From positions 1 to 64,000 of the forward strand of contig CAZHAK010000014.1 in assembly GCA_964530625.1 (NCBI GenBank): a stretch of 64,000 nucleotides of DNA, read 5' to 3'. Position 1 is the stretch's first letter. Each line of letters opens with the position of its first letter. The notes beneath the pieces were generated by a model. The model was given only the letters and a program-made list of their open reading frames with translations, did no database searches and had not been told where the DNA came from. Source of the DNA: JABWCQ01 sp964530625. Lineage in GTDB: Bacteria; Electryoneota; RPQS01. Positions 26,587 to 35,901 of the stretch are shown here, piece by piece. The position numbers and the translations under genes were made by a program.

Positions 26587-28833
26587 GTGAAAAAGTGGCA
26601 AACGATGTTTATGATCCTCGCGGTGGCGACAGCGTCCCTTGCGTGGGCGGACGACCGAGGTCATCCGCGAAGTTTGGATGAATGTGATGCGAACAATGAG
26701 GTCATACTGAACTCTACAACGGAGTTCAATGATGACTTCTATTTGGAAGATGGGGACGAAAGTAATTGCGGACGCCGTCCGACTCCGGAGTACATCTACG
26801 AATTGAACGTGGAAGAAACCGGCTTATACTCGTTCAGCCTCTATGAGGAAGACGAAGACGGTTACATGTATATCTTGACAGGTTGTTGCGACGGGGATCA
26901 ACTCTACCCGCGCGGGCTGGTTGAGTACGACGATCAAATTCGTTGCATGTATTTGGTGCAAGGAACGTACTACCTGATAATTGAAGGCGAAGGCGAATAC
27001 GAGATCGATATCGAGACCTGTGAAGATCCGTGCACGAGTGTCCAACTCGAAGACGGTTTCTCCTATGAAGGCAATCAGGTTGTCTTTGTCGAGACAGTAA
27101 ACGAGAATTCCTCAAGTCCTAACTACTCCGGCCCGTGGTTGACTTCCGGTGATCGCTGCCAGGAAGAGTCCGCGAACCCGGATGGCGAATGGCGGGGCTT
27201 TGGCTATTACAACTGGTACAATCAGGACTTCGGCTGGGAACACTATTTTAACGCGAGCCTTGTGGAGTGTGAGGACTTCACGATTGACTCAGCTTTCGTC
27301 GTGATTTGCGCCTATGAGAATGACTACTGTTTTGAAGAGGAAGGCCCGCGCTATACATCCTACTGCCAATGGGATGAAGTTCATTTCGAGACAAGTGGTG
27401 ACGTCGCCGGAATTCTAAATCCTAATGCTTGGCCGGGCAGCAATCTCTCCGTTTCGGAAACGAAAATTGTTGTTCCAGTCAGCGACTTGCTGGATGGTCA
27501 GCTTGAGGTGTGGATTGACTTTGACGCGGGATCGGATCAGTGCGCCTGGGCGACGGAAGTTTGGTCTTCGAAACTTGTGGTCTTTGGTTCCTGCCGTCAG
27601 CTTCCCCCGGAGCCCGAAGGCTATGACTTAGGTGACTTGCCTCCTTTGGATGAAAACGAAGAACCCTGCTACCCGACAAACACTCCTGAGAGTGGCGGAC
27701 CTGCCAATGCAGTGTTTGCGCCCGAAGATCAGGTGGCGTGGCTGGGCCCGTGCGTCAATCACGAGCAATTCCCGAATATCGTAGACAACGACGGATGTGA
27801 CGACGGTATCTATTTTGTGCCGACGGAACGGCCAGGCGGTGCGTGGTACCCTGGTGACGAGGTTTGTGTGGACGTGACGATTACGACGGGTCCTGCTTAC
27901 CAGCAAGGCACTCCGCTATACATTTGGGGTTGGAAAGACGGCAATCTGGATTGCGACTTTGACGATTTCTTTGTCCCGCAAGAGGGTGATGACAACGTCG
28001 TCATACGGGAATGTATCATTGACGGCTATGAGTTCTTCGCAGCAGGCCCGAACTCTGTTTGGACGGAACGGATCTGCTTCACGGATCCCGGTGTCTTGGA
28101 TTTCGGCCTTTATGACGGATACCTGCGCTTCCGCTTGTTATCCTGTGGTGGTCAGACACCTGACCGAAACGGCGATCCCTGTGATTGCTTGACGGCGCAG
28201 ACATATGTGGATGACGCTCTTGGTGAGACGGAAGACTATATCGTTGCCGACTTGCAGTTACCGGTCGAGCTTCTTTCCTTCACCGCAAGCGGCGCGAATG
28301 GCCGCGTGGTGCTGAACTGGGCAACGGCGACTGAGAATCAGAACGACGCCTTTGAAGTCCAGAAGTGGGACAACACCGGTTGGCGTCGCACAGGCGGACT
28401 GATTGACGGCGCTGGAACGAGTGGAACTCAGAACACCTATCATTATATTGACCGCGAAGTAACGGCGGGTCAGACTTGCCGCTATAGGTTGGTAACAATT
28501 GACGTGAATGGCACCCGTATGACGGTGGGTGAGGTGGAAAGTTTGGTGGAGCCTCTGAACACGGTTGTGGAAGAGTACGCTCTGCATCAAAACTATCCGA
28601 ATCCGTTCAATCCGAGCACGCAGATCAGCTATGACTTGGCCGGAGCGTCGAAGGTCTCGTTGAAAGTGTTCGATCTCTTGGGTCGCGAAGTCATCAGTTT
28701 GGTGGATGGGACGCAGACCGCGGGCCGTTATACGGTCAGCTTCGACGCGGCCTCATTGCCGAGCGGCATGTACTTCTACCGTCTGGAGACGGCAGAATTC
28801 ACGGACATGAAGAAGATGATGCTCCTGAAATAA
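26587..28833 (+). CDS. Cys-rich secreted protein with PPC-like and T9SS sorting domains
   Basis: This 748-residue protein starts with GTG (GGAGGA four bases upstream) and has a signal peptide ending LAWA. Residues about 70-150 resemble a bacterial pre-peptidase C-terminal (PPC) beta-sandwich (TGLYSFSLYEEDEDGYMYILTGCC and QGTYYLIIEG regions). A middle part (about 340-560) is rich in Cys, Asp and Trp. Residues about 575-650 contain the strand VELLSFTASGANGRVVLNW, typical of FCB surface proteins. The C-terminal sorting domain begins ALHQNYPNPFNPST and ends MKKMMLLK. It should be displayed on or released from the cell surface by T9SS. The substrate or ligand is unknown. It is monocistronic. Confidence 0.8.
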   Translation: MKKWQTMFMILAVATASLAWADDRGHPRSLDECDANNEVILNSTTEFNDDFYLEDGDESNCGRRPTPEYIYELNVEETGLYSFSLYEEDEDGYMYILTGCCDGDQLYPRGLVEYDDQIRCMYLVQGTYYLIIEGEGEYEIDIETCEDPCTSVQLEDGFSYEGNQVVFVETVNENSSSPNYSGPWLTSGDRCQEESANPDGEWRGFGYYNWYNQDFGWEHYFNASLVECEDFTIDSAFVVICAYENDYCFEEEGPRYTSYCQWDEVHFETSGDVAGILNPNAWPGSNLSVSETKIVVPVSDLLDGQLEVWIDFDAGSDQCAWATEVWSSKLVVFGSCRQLPPEPEGYDLGDLPPLDENEEPCYPTNTPESGGPANAVFAPEDQVAWLGPCVNHEQFPNIVDNDGCDDGIYFVPTERPGGAWYPGDEVCVDVTITTGPAYQQGTPLYIWGWKDGNLDCDFDDFFVPQEGDDNVVIRECIIDGYEFFAAGPNSVWTERICFTDPGVLDFGLYDGYLRFRLLSCGGQTPDRNGDPCDCLTAQTYVDDALGETEDYIVADLQLPVELLSFTASGANGRVVLNWATATENQNDAFEVQKWDNTGWRRTGGLIDGAGTSGTQNTYHYIDREVTAGQTCRYRLVTIDVNGTRMTVGEVESLVEPLNTVVEEYALHQNYPNPFNPSTQISYDLAGASKVSLKVFDLLGREVISLVDGTQTAGRYTVSFDAASLPSGMYFYRLETAEFTDMKKMMLLK

Positions 28834-28857
28834 GGGAACACCGATCTCCCTTACACA

Positions 28858-28896
28858 TAAACCCCCCGGCGCCTGCTCCGCGTCGGGGGGTTTTTC
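28858..28896 (+). terminator. Rho-independent terminator, possibly bidirectional
   Basis: AAACCCCCCGGCG pairs with CGTCGGGGGGTTT around a GC-rich loop and is followed by Ts. It lies between convergent genes. Confidence 0.85.
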
Positions 28897-28913
28897 GATG
28901 CACTCAATTGAGC

Positions 28914-29171
28914 TTAATTTGAGGATTGCAGATGGCTCAATATCTTAGCTTGTTTTTCCTCTGACAGGTTAAGTTTCTCTCCGTACTTCGCGACATACTT
29001 TACCCACTGTTCATCGGTGTAATCAGCGGGATTTCTTAGTGAATGACAGGAGGCGCAATTCGCACGATAGAGTCGCTCTCCTTCAGTCATTTCGTGAGCA
29101 GAGCGGGAGTTTTTTGCGGCGCACCCAAGCAGTAGTAAGGCACAAAGGCAACCGAGCAATGTTCTAATCAT
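28914..29171 (-). CDS. Small monohaem c-type cytochrome lipoprotein
   Basis: This 85-residue protein has a lipobox (LLLGCAAK, Cys at residue 17) and one haem c motif CASCH near residue 40, in the context GERLYRANCASCHSLRNPADY. No clear distal Met is visible beyond the haem site, so the sixth ligand is uncertain. It should be tethered to a membrane facing the periplasm or outside and carry electrons. Its ATG overlaps the stop of the upstream barrel gene by four bases (ATGA), so the two are translationally coupled and may work together. Confidence 0.8.
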   Translation of the reverse strand: MIRTLLGCLCALLLLGCAAKNSRSAHEMTEGERLYRANCASCHSLRNPADYTDEQWVKYVAKYGEKLNLSEEKQAKILSHLQSSN

Positions 29172-29881
29172 AGATCAATGCCAGTGATGAATCTGACGCG
29201 CGCATCATCGCTGTCATCGGTCAAACCAGCAGCTGCGCCAACGGAGATCCAGAGTCCGCTCGAGGCAAACGAAACCGTCGGGCCGAAGTAGCTTGCAGTC
29301 TCGGTTTCGCCGTCCTGAAACTCCATTCGGGTCGTGGATTCTAGGCCCACGACAAATTTGGGCGTGAACTCAAGCGACGTGCCGATATCCAGCCCGATTT
29401 CATGCTCAGAGCCGGGCGCAAAAAATATTTCGTACACAGGATTCACGGCGAGGTTCCATTTGTCTACGGTTTTCGCCAAAATCAGTTTTGCTTCGAGTTT
29501 GTTGGGAGAAGTTGACTCGGTTTTGCGGTTAAACTCAAAGTAGAGGAGCGGATCCATGACGTATTGGCCGACTTCGCCAAAGCGGTAGCGGGTACGAACC
29601 TGCCAAGCATCCCACTTCAGTCCTGCGCCTTCATCCTGGACGAAGATTTCATAAAGAGACGCGTCCCAGCGTGAGGTTAGACCATGCTCAATCTCGACGC
29701 GGAATTCGCTTTGATCCACTTTGCGGAGCTTGGAGGTTTGGTAGAGCTCAAGCTCTGTGTTGCCCTGCGGCATGGTTTGGTATTGGTAGGTCCAGACATA
29801 GAATCGGCGGTCGGCAAAGGTGTTGGTGGTGTATGCGAAAACGGCCAGCACGAAGGCGGCCAACACAAGGTAGCGAGGCAT
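29168..29881 (-). CDS. Outer-membrane beta-barrel protein coupled to a cytochrome
   Basis: This 237-residue protein has a signal peptide (about 1-23) and amphipathic strands such as ELELYQTSKLRKVDQSEFRVEIEHGLTSRWDASLYEIF, with a C-terminal strand ending ITGIDL. It looks like a small outer-membrane barrel, family unrecognised. It overlaps the cytochrome gene by four bases. A barrel paired with a c-type cytochrome recalls porin-cytochrome electron conduits, but with only one haem and a small barrel that role is speculative. A palindrome at 29949-29964 lies upstream. Confidence 0.65.
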   Translation of the reverse strand: MPRYLVLAAFVLAVFAYTTNTFADRRFYVWTYQYQTMPQGNTELELYQTSKLRKVDQSEFRVEIEHGLTSRWDASLYEIFVQDEGAGLKWDAWQVRTRYRFGEVGQYVMDPLLYFEFNRKTESTSPNKLEAKLILAKTVDKWNLAVNPVYEIFFAPGSEHEIGLDIGTSLEFTPKFVVGLESTTRMEFQDGETETASYFGPTVSFASSGLWISVGAAAGLTDDSDDARVRFITGIDL

Positions 29882-29948
29882 AATTGGAAGGCTCCAGTTA
29901 ACAGGAAAGCGACGATGACGGCTTTGTAGCCCACACAGTTTTACAATT

Positions 29949-29964
29949 GATAGTTAGAACTATC
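29949..29964. promoter_or_regulatory. Palindrome upstream of the barrel/cytochrome operon
   Basis: GATAGTT-AG-AACTATC is a perfect 7-bp inverted repeat 67 bp before the operon start on the minus strand. It is a possible operator. Confidence 0.3.
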
Positions 29965-30062
29965 TAACAAACGACTATAACAATTAACGAATTTGAGATT
30001 CAATAGTCAAGTATTAAATTTTTTTGTTGCGATGCGAAACTAAGGTTAAGTTACAGAATCAT

Positions 30063-30091
30063 TTGTCTTTGGCAGGATTGTGTTGTAAATT
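30063..30091 (+). promoter_or_regulatory. Sigma-70-type promoter for the LRR gene
   Basis: TTGTCT (30063-30068) and TAAATT (30086-30091) are 17 bases apart, about 28 bp before the gene. Confidence 0.4.
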
Positions 30092-30118
30092 AGAAAGACC
30101 TACTCTGGAGGAGGGAAT

Positions 30119-31273
30119 ATGCGAATTACACTATTGGTCCTTTGGGCTACAACATTAGTTCTGTGGGGCTGCCGGGACAAGACAATTACGGGGACGACGG
30201 CTGACGGCCAAGTCGTGTCCTTTCCGGATACAGCTCTGGAGAATGCGGTCCGGGCAGCGCTGCAAGAGCCGACGGAGCCGATTACCGTGGGTGACTTGGC
30301 AGGGATGACGCGCTTTGTGGCTCCTGAATGGGGAATTCGGGACTTGACGGGGATTGAGCATATGCGGTCGCTTAAGTTTCTGGACTTGAGCCGGAACGCA
30401 CTCGACAGTATTCCGCAGTTGTCGGCACTGACGAGGTTAGATACGCTGCGGCTGGATTTCAACGACGTTACCGACATAACGCCGCTTGCTACGGTCACTG
30501 GACTGCGAATGTTGACCGTCGCGGGCAATGGAATAAGCGACATGGCTGCACTGGCAAACAGCCAGCACTTGCGGGATTTGGATTTAAGCGGCAATAGCGT
30601 CTCGAGTGGCGAGGTGTTCAGGTCGTGTCCTCAGCTCCAGACTTTGAACATCAATACGAATCCGATTACTGGAATTGAGTTTGTAACAGATTTGCACTTG
30701 CTGCAGGGCTTGAGCATTGTCAACAGTCAAGTCAGCGATCTTTCACCGATCTCGATGGTGTTGACTCTCAGATCACTCGATATCAGCAATACCGGCCTAT
30801 CTGATCTGAGCCCATTAACGTCGACAAGAAATCTTGAGTCGCTTACGGCACGTCAGTGCGGCATCAGTGATTTGAATCCTTTGCGTCCGTTGGCAGGATT
30901 AAAGTGGCTTTACTTGGGTGGTAATAACATCGGTGATCTTGAGCCGTTGCGCAGTCTGAGCAATCTGACGGGTTTGTTTTTGGAAAGTAATCAACTCACC
31001 GACATTGCGCTTATTTCAAATCTAACCGGTTTAGTCGCGCTGGATGTCTCGAACAATCAGATCAGCTCGATAAGTGACTTGCGCAACTTCACGTCACTGA
31101 GTTCGCTTTATTTGTCCAGTAACCTTGTCCAGAGCATTCGGGCCTTGGATGAGAATCAGGGATTGTCAGAGGCTGATGTTGTGTATCTGTATGCGAATCC
31201 ATTGTCCGACAGCTCACGTTTTTATTGGATTCCCCGGCTGCAAGATCGCGGCGTTTTCGTATACTACCAATAG
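30119..31273 (+). CDS. Leucine-rich-repeat lipoprotein (internalin-like)
   Basis: This 384-residue protein has a lipoprotein signal (lipobox LVLWGC, Cys at residue 18) followed by an alpha-helical cap (FPDTALENAVRAAL) and about twelve 22-residue leucine-rich repeats of the form L-x-x-L-x-L-x-x-N-x-I-x-D-I-x-x-L, the SDS22/internalin type. Such proteins bind other proteins or surfaces. GGAGGAGGG precedes the ATG. It is followed after 15 bp by a glycosyltransferase gene, so the pair is probably one transcript. Confidence 0.88.
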   Translation: MRITLLVLWATTLVLWGCRDKTITGTTADGQVVSFPDTALENAVRAALQEPTEPITVGDLAGMTRFVAPEWGIRDLTGIEHMRSLKFLDLSRNALDSIPQLSALTRLDTLRLDFNDVTDITPLATVTGLRMLTVAGNGISDMAALANSQHLRDLDLSGNSVSSGEVFRSCPQLQTLNINTNPITGIEFVTDLHLLQGLSIVNSQVSDLSPISMVLTLRSLDISNTGLSDLSPLTSTRNLESLTARQCGISDLNPLRPLAGLKWLYLGGNNIGDLEPLRSLSNLTGLFLESNQLTDIALISNLTGLVALDVSNNQISSISDLRNFTSLSSLYLSSNLVQSIRALDENQGLSEADVVYLYANPLSDSSRFYWIPRLQDRGVFVYYQ

Positions 31274-31288
31274 CAAGAGAGTGGGCGA

Positions 31289-32413
31289 TTGCGACGCTGG
31301 CTGATTACGACGACACTGAATAATAATCTCTTGAAGGCAAAGCTGCCGCCGCTGTTGGCGGCATTGCCGGATTTGGAGATTACATTCGTGTCGGATCGCG
31401 TGGGGCCGCCGATGGAGCGCGTGAATTGGGTCGTACCGCCTGTTTGGCTGCGTAAACTCACTGGCCGATTGATTTCGCGCGAGTTGACGCTTTGGAAAGA
31501 GATCTCGCGCCGTGAGATAGAGCGGGTGATGGTTTATAACGCCGTGCCGCACTTGATGCTGGCGTATCCTCCGGCGAAGTTTTTCAAGAAGAAACTCGAC
31601 CTGCACTTGATAGCGGGAAGGCTGGATTTGGATTTCGCGGGACGGCCCGAGGTAATGGTGAATCGTTATGTGCGCAAGCTGAATAATCCGAAGTGGATCG
31701 AAAACCGCGTGCGCAAGATTGCGCTTGGGTATTGTGATCGCTTGTTCGTCCCGGGCTGCCGTGCCCGGGATTTTTTGCTCGCGCAGGGTGTACCACTGGA
31801 AAAGATTGTGAGTATTCACAGCGCAGTGGATCCGGAAGTATTTTGCCCGGATGGACGCGCGCGGGATATTGACGTCCTGGTGATTGCCAATTTGCAAAAG
31901 CGCAAGCGGCCTGAGCTGACGGTGCAGATTCTTGAGGGAGTGTTGGCGAAGAAGCCGGAGGCGAAGTTCGCTTGGATCGGAGACGGGCATTTGCGAGACG
32001 AGGTCAAACGAATGGTGAATGCTTCGCCGATTCGGAACGCGGTGGAGATGGTGGGGCATACGGATGACGTGTTGATTTATGACAGACGCTCGAAAGTCTA
32101 TCTGTTGAATTCGATATCTGAAGGGCTGTCGTGCGCGACGATGGAAGCGATGGCGGCAGGCGTTGTTCCGGTGACGAGTGACGCGGGGGATATGGCGGAA
32201 GTTGTGCGGACAGGAGAGACGGGCGAGTTGATTTTGGATGACGAGAATCCTACTGCTTACGCAGACGCGATACTCAGGTTGCTCAGTGATGAAGCTACGC
32301 GGCTGAAATATGCAGCGGCGGGACGTGAGCTAGTCGTTGCCGAACACAGTTTTGAGGCGATGGCAAAAGCATGGCGTGAGTTAGAGAACCTCCCCCCCTT
32401 GCCCCCCCGCTAA
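31289..32413 (+). CDS. GT4-family glycosyltransferase
   Basis: This 374-residue cytoplasmic protein has the GT-B fold of family 4. The C-terminal half shows DIDVLVIANLQKRKRPELTVQILEG, FAWIGDGHLRDE and the nucleotide-sugar motif SISEGLSCATMEAMAAGVVPVTSDAGDMAEVV, including the E-x7-E pair (E-G-L-S-C-A-T-M-E). The N-terminal half is divergent. The start is TTG at 31289, the only in-frame start that keeps the family N-terminus (MRRWLITTT). It probably builds an envelope polysaccharide. The last codons (LPPLPPR) come from two C7 tracts at 32392-32398 and 32402-32408, which look like an intruded repeat and could slip. Confidence 0.85.
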   Translation: MRRWLITTTLNNNLLKAKLPPLLAALPDLEITFVSDRVGPPMERVNWVVPPVWLRKLTGRLISRELTLWKEISRREIERVMVYNAVPHLMLAYPPAKFFKKKLDLHLIAGRLDLDFAGRPEVMVNRYVRKLNNPKWIENRVRKIALGYCDRLFVPGCRARDFLLAQGVPLEKIVSIHSAVDPEVFCPDGRARDIDVLVIANLQKRKRPELTVQILEGVLAKKPEAKFAWIGDGHLRDEVKRMVNASPIRNAVEMVGHTDDVLIYDRRSKVYLLNSISEGLSCATMEAMAAGVVPVTSDAGDMAEVVRTGETGELILDDENPTAYADAILRLLSDEATRLKYAAAGRELVVAEHSFEAMAKAWRELENLPPLPPR

Positions 32414-32433
32414 AGCGAGCGGGAATGCAATCA

Positions 32434-32466
32434 AAACGGGGCGCCCCTTTCGGAGCGCCCCGTTTG
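32434..32466. terminator. Bidirectional terminator between convergent genes
   Basis: AAACGGGGCGC pairs with GCGCCCCGTTT around CCCTTTCGGA. A and T runs on either side would serve both strands. Confidence 0.8.
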
Positions 32467-32491
32467 TCTTTTGGCTTATCAGGCCAGAAGT

Positions 32492-35400
32492 TTAGTTACA
32501 ATCCGCGACGACCACGTATTTCTTGTAGTTCGCGAAGCCTGCAGAGGCTGTCCACTGCCGGATTCCAGCACTAAAGAAGACACTGGCCTCGAGGGTGTAA
32601 TCAGGGTCGCCGCCATTGTCAGGATCTTCGTCCGCATTCGGATTTGTTGTGCTGTAGATCTTGTAGATGGCATCTTGCGGAGCCGTGAAGTTCAACCAAG
32701 CCGCGCCGCCGCCCGGAGCATGGTACACGGTCAGGTTGGTGACAGGATCACATGGAATCCGCGTTGTCAAGCACATGGACAAGTTAAACGCTTGAGTCGT
32801 AAGTGCGCCTGCTCCATTCTTTAGCCAGCTTTGGCCACCAGTGCTACCACCTGAAGTAATCCAATAGAACAAACAGTTTGGCGATGCTGCTGACGTTCCT
32901 TGGATTGAAACCCAACCTGAATCAAGCGTAACACAGGTATCAAAGTCCACCGAATAGTAGTAGCCTTGCGCCGGTTGAGGTGGTCCATTTAAAGAGTATT
33001 GAACGTTCATAGGTGTACGGTTCAACGTCACGATCCGCTCAAAAGTATGCGAAAGTCGCGGACGATTGTTCGTGCTGTCCGGATAGAATCGAATACGGAA
33101 CGTCATCGGGTCTTCGGTTTCACAATTGATGAAGCCGCCAGAGAATCCAAGGTGAACGCCCCACCAATGCAGGTCACAAATATCGGTTCCCCCTGGGATG
33201 ACGAATTTGTCCCAGCGCTGGAAGATACCTAAATTGCTGCTATCGGCAAGTGCCACCGTCAAGCCATTTGGATTGCCCGGCAGGTCAACCACCTGGCTGT
33301 AAATGTCATCAACTGGGCATTCCGTTACGGACGGCGGGATAACACATGGCTCACAAGTGACAGTGAACTGATACCTCGCACCACAAGGCACGCCGGTAAA
33401 GGTTGACGGTCCGACCACGATGTAGTAGTTACCTGGGCCCCGCACACAGGCACTCGCCGTGGCCGTGCTGCACGCGAGGTTAGTAGCAAAACCTTGCGTC
33501 ACGGGAGCTGCGCAATTTGAGCTGAGAATCCAAACGTTGTGGGCATACTCTGCAGTGCCAGTCAGCGTGATACGCGATGTATCTGCAATATTCAAAACGT
33601 ACCAGTCAAGGTCGCGGCCATTTGTCGTGTCATTGATCTGATAAGTTCCCGAGCGGCCACAAACGGTCTGACCGCAGGTGACGGTTTCAAAGGACGGAAC
33701 GGCGAGGTTACAACCGTCGTTCGTGCCCACAAATGCACTATCGCATTCACCTTCCGCTTCGGTGAGAACACAAGTCACTTCGCAACCTGCGCAGCACTGG
33801 ACCTCGAGCGTGTACGCACCGGCGTCGCTGGCTTGCCAGCCTTCGACCAGAACGTAGTAGGTTCCAGCCGCAAGTTGAATACAAACGGTTTGTGACAGAC
33901 CACCACCGACACCACAACCGTCGTCGGTCGCGGCGAAGTCATTCAGGATTGAGCCAGAGCAACATCCGTCCGTCACGAACATGTATGAATCCCACGACGC
34001 AGCGGATCCGCACAGCGAGAAGCGATAGAGACCGGCAGTTGCGATGTTGACCTGAATGATCTGGTCTTCGGAAAGCGTATCGTTCTGAGTCGTGCCAGTC
34101 ACCCAGCAGTCATTTCCAGCGCCGATAGTGCTACCGGAGATGGAGGACGGACCGGGGCAGGTCACATTCAAGGTCAGGTCAACACACGAGGTGTCAATCA
34201 CGCAAGGCTCGCAGGTCCACCAAGTGACATACTCTGAACCGCAAGGAACGTCGGTAAAGGTGGAGGGAGCAATAAATATCCAGTATTCACCTGGGGGCAA
34301 GCAGCCGCTGACGACCAACGTGTCACAGGCGTCTGCAGTGAACGGGCCGCCGACGACATCAAGGCTGTCGCAAGCGAATCCAACCGGTCCAGGGGACAGG
34401 GTGAATGACAACAAGGGGAATTCAGCCACCGTATAGCATGTAAGCAGAGTGGTATCGGTCAAGACGAGACGGTACCAATCGGTGTCACGCGTGTTCAGCG
34501 TATCGTTAACCGTAAAGGTACCGGACTCGCCGCACAGCGTGTCGGGACAGGTCACGGTTTGGAACACAGAGGGATTCGAGTTACAGCCACCGTTGTAGGT
34601 GTCATTGTAGTTTGTTCCGCAGACGGGTTCACCTTCAAGGGTAGATCCCGGCGGGCAAGTCGGCGCCGTGCAAGGCGAACAGGAGGTGATGTCGAGGCTG
34701 TAAGCGCCCGCATCGGTATCGTATCCGTCAATAACGATTAGAATTTGTTGGCCCTGTGTCAAGGGAATACAGGTCAATTGGGATCCGTAATTGTTCTCGC
34801 AGATTCCGCCGTCATCGTTGCCGCAAATGAAGTTTGCGGGGTAGGAAGGCTCGGTCGGGCAAGTGAAGTTCCAGAGGGTAATGCCCGTATCATACTGATT
34901 TCCGTTCGCGGAGCCTTGGCAGAGCGAGAAGGTATACTCGCCAGCGGCGGGAGCTGTCCACTTGTAATAAACGTCCGGGCCGTTAGTCGATAATAAATAG
35001 GCACCGCCTTGCCAGCAAGCCGGAACTACACCACCCCAGCCAGTCGTGTCGAGGTTGTTGGTCGCGCCAACGGTCGTACCGGTGGCTACTGCTACGCCGA
35101 GAGCCGATCCGAGATCGGGCACGCCTGCGCAGTTATCTGAACCTTGGTCCAAGCTGGGGACACGGGGGTTGCGAGGCAGCAAGCTGCGGGCCTCTATAGC
35201 CGCTTGCTTGTCCGCTTCAGTTGTGCGGGTGCGCACGGAGGTCATCAGGTTGCGATCTGCGTCGGTGATGGCTCTTTTGGGGCCAAACGGCGTCACGGTC
35301 GCAGACGCTTTATTTGCATTGACATTTCTGTTCATCACTGCAGTCGAAACATCGGCATTGCGCACTTCAAGTTTCGCATCTTCGGTGACGGTCGCGATGT

Positions 35401-35503
35401 CAGCGAGGCTCCGGGTTTTGGTCATACTTGGACGCACGGCCACCGCCGCAGCGATACAAGCGCAAACCAGCAGTCCAGTCCACATCCATTTGTTTTTAAT
35501 CAT
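32492..35503 (-). CDS. Very Cys-rich secreted protein with alternating repeat domains
   Basis: This 1003-residue protein has a membrane/signal segment (MWTGLLVCACIAAAVAV). After a polar linker it alternates two modules twice: a PPC-like beta-sandwich (VYYKWTAPAAGEYTFSLCQGS and QVNIATAGLYRFSLCGS), and a roughly 115-residue module of the form VTC-x4-CG-S-GT-x4-ND-T-x2-RD-x-DWY ending in TCEPCVI. Many Cys pairs suggest disulfides. Unlike its neighbours it lacks the NYPNPF sorting domain and ends with a domain resembling fibronectin type III (VTNLTVYHAPGGGAAWLNFTAPQDA). The start at 35503 is chosen because GAGGAGAG lies seven bases upstream and the signal begins there. Its function is unknown. 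Confidence 0.7.
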   Translation of the reverse strand: MIKNKWMWTGLLVCACIAAAVAVRPSMTKTRSLADIATVTEDAKLEVRNADVSTAVMNRNVNANKASATVTPFGPKRAITDADRNLMTSVRTRTTEADKQAAIEARSLLPRNPRVPSLDQGSDNCAGVPDLGSALGVAVATGTTVGATNNLDTTGWGGVVPACWQGGAYLLSTNGPDVYYKWTAPAAGEYTFSLCQGSANGNQYDTGITLWNFTCPTEPSYPANFICGNDDGGICENNYGSQLTCIPLTQGQQILIVIDGYDTDAGAYSLDITSCSPCTAPTCPPGSTLEGEPVCGTNYNDTYNGGCNSNPSVFQTVTCPDTLCGESGTFTVNDTLNTRDTDWYRLVLTDTTLLTCYTVAEFPLLSFTLSPGPVGFACDSLDVVGGPFTADACDTLVVSGCLPPGEYWIFIAPSTFTDVPCGSEYVTWWTCEPCVIDTSCVDLTLNVTCPGPSSISGSTIGAGNDCWVTGTTQNDTLSEDQIIQVNIATAGLYRFSLCGSAASWDSYMFVTDGCCSGSILNDFAATDDGCGVGGGLSQTVCIQLAAGTYYVLVEGWQASDAGAYTLEVQCCAGCEVTCVLTEAEGECDSAFVGTNDGCNLAVPSFETVTCGQTVCGRSGTYQINDTTNGRDLDWYVLNIADTSRITLTGTAEYAHNVWILSSNCAAPVTQGFATNLACSTATASACVRGPGNYYIVVGPSTFTGVPCGARYQFTVTCEPCVIPPSVTECPVDDIYSQVVDLPGNPNGLTVALADSSNLGIFQRWDKFVIPGGTDICDLHWWGVHLGFSGGFINCETEDPMTFRIRFYPDSTNNRPRLSHTFERIVTLNRTPMNVQYSLNGPPQPAQGYYYSVDFDTCVTLDSGWVSIQGTSAASPNCLFYWITSGGSTGGQSWLKNGAGALTTQAFNLSMCLTTRIPCDPVTNLTVYHAPGGGAAWLNFTAPQDAIYKIYSTTNPNADEDPDNGGDPDYTLEASVFFSAGIRQWTASAGFANYKKYVVVADCN

Positions 35504-35901
35504 CTTGTTGCTCTCCTCGAACATGTTAATTTTTTGGGCAGAGAAAATCTCAAATCCCGGGGGTTTACCGCTATCTTCTATATATTAGTCATATAATTGG
35601 GAGAAATCCACACTCCTCACATACGGTGAATATACGAAAAAACAGGTATGATTTCACCAAAATTATGCTATTCCATTTGTAGTTTTGAAGAATGCCAGAA
35701 TGAATCCTGTCACACATTCGGCTTGAAAATACTAAACTTACAAGAATCAGCCAGCTGCTTACCAAGTGATAAGTTAGTATATACTTTGGCATGCCTCTCT
35801 TAGCAAGCGTGCGAAGTCTGTTTCGCATTACGTTTTGGGAATTCCACAAATATTCGTACATTTTGACAAGTATGTGCAAAAACTATGAACGGAGCGGGAA
35901 G
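35504..35901. other. Intergenic region between divergent genes
   Basis: The region is AT-rich with no supported gene. TATATATTAG-type sequence near 35578-35588 could serve as a -10 for the minus-strand gene. Confidence 0.4.

Noticed and set aside
35046..35588. Plus-strand frames of 150-180 codons opposite the Cys-rich protein
   Set aside because: Low-complexity Ser/Thr/Arg composition, no ribosome site, and fully antisense to a protein with clear repeats.
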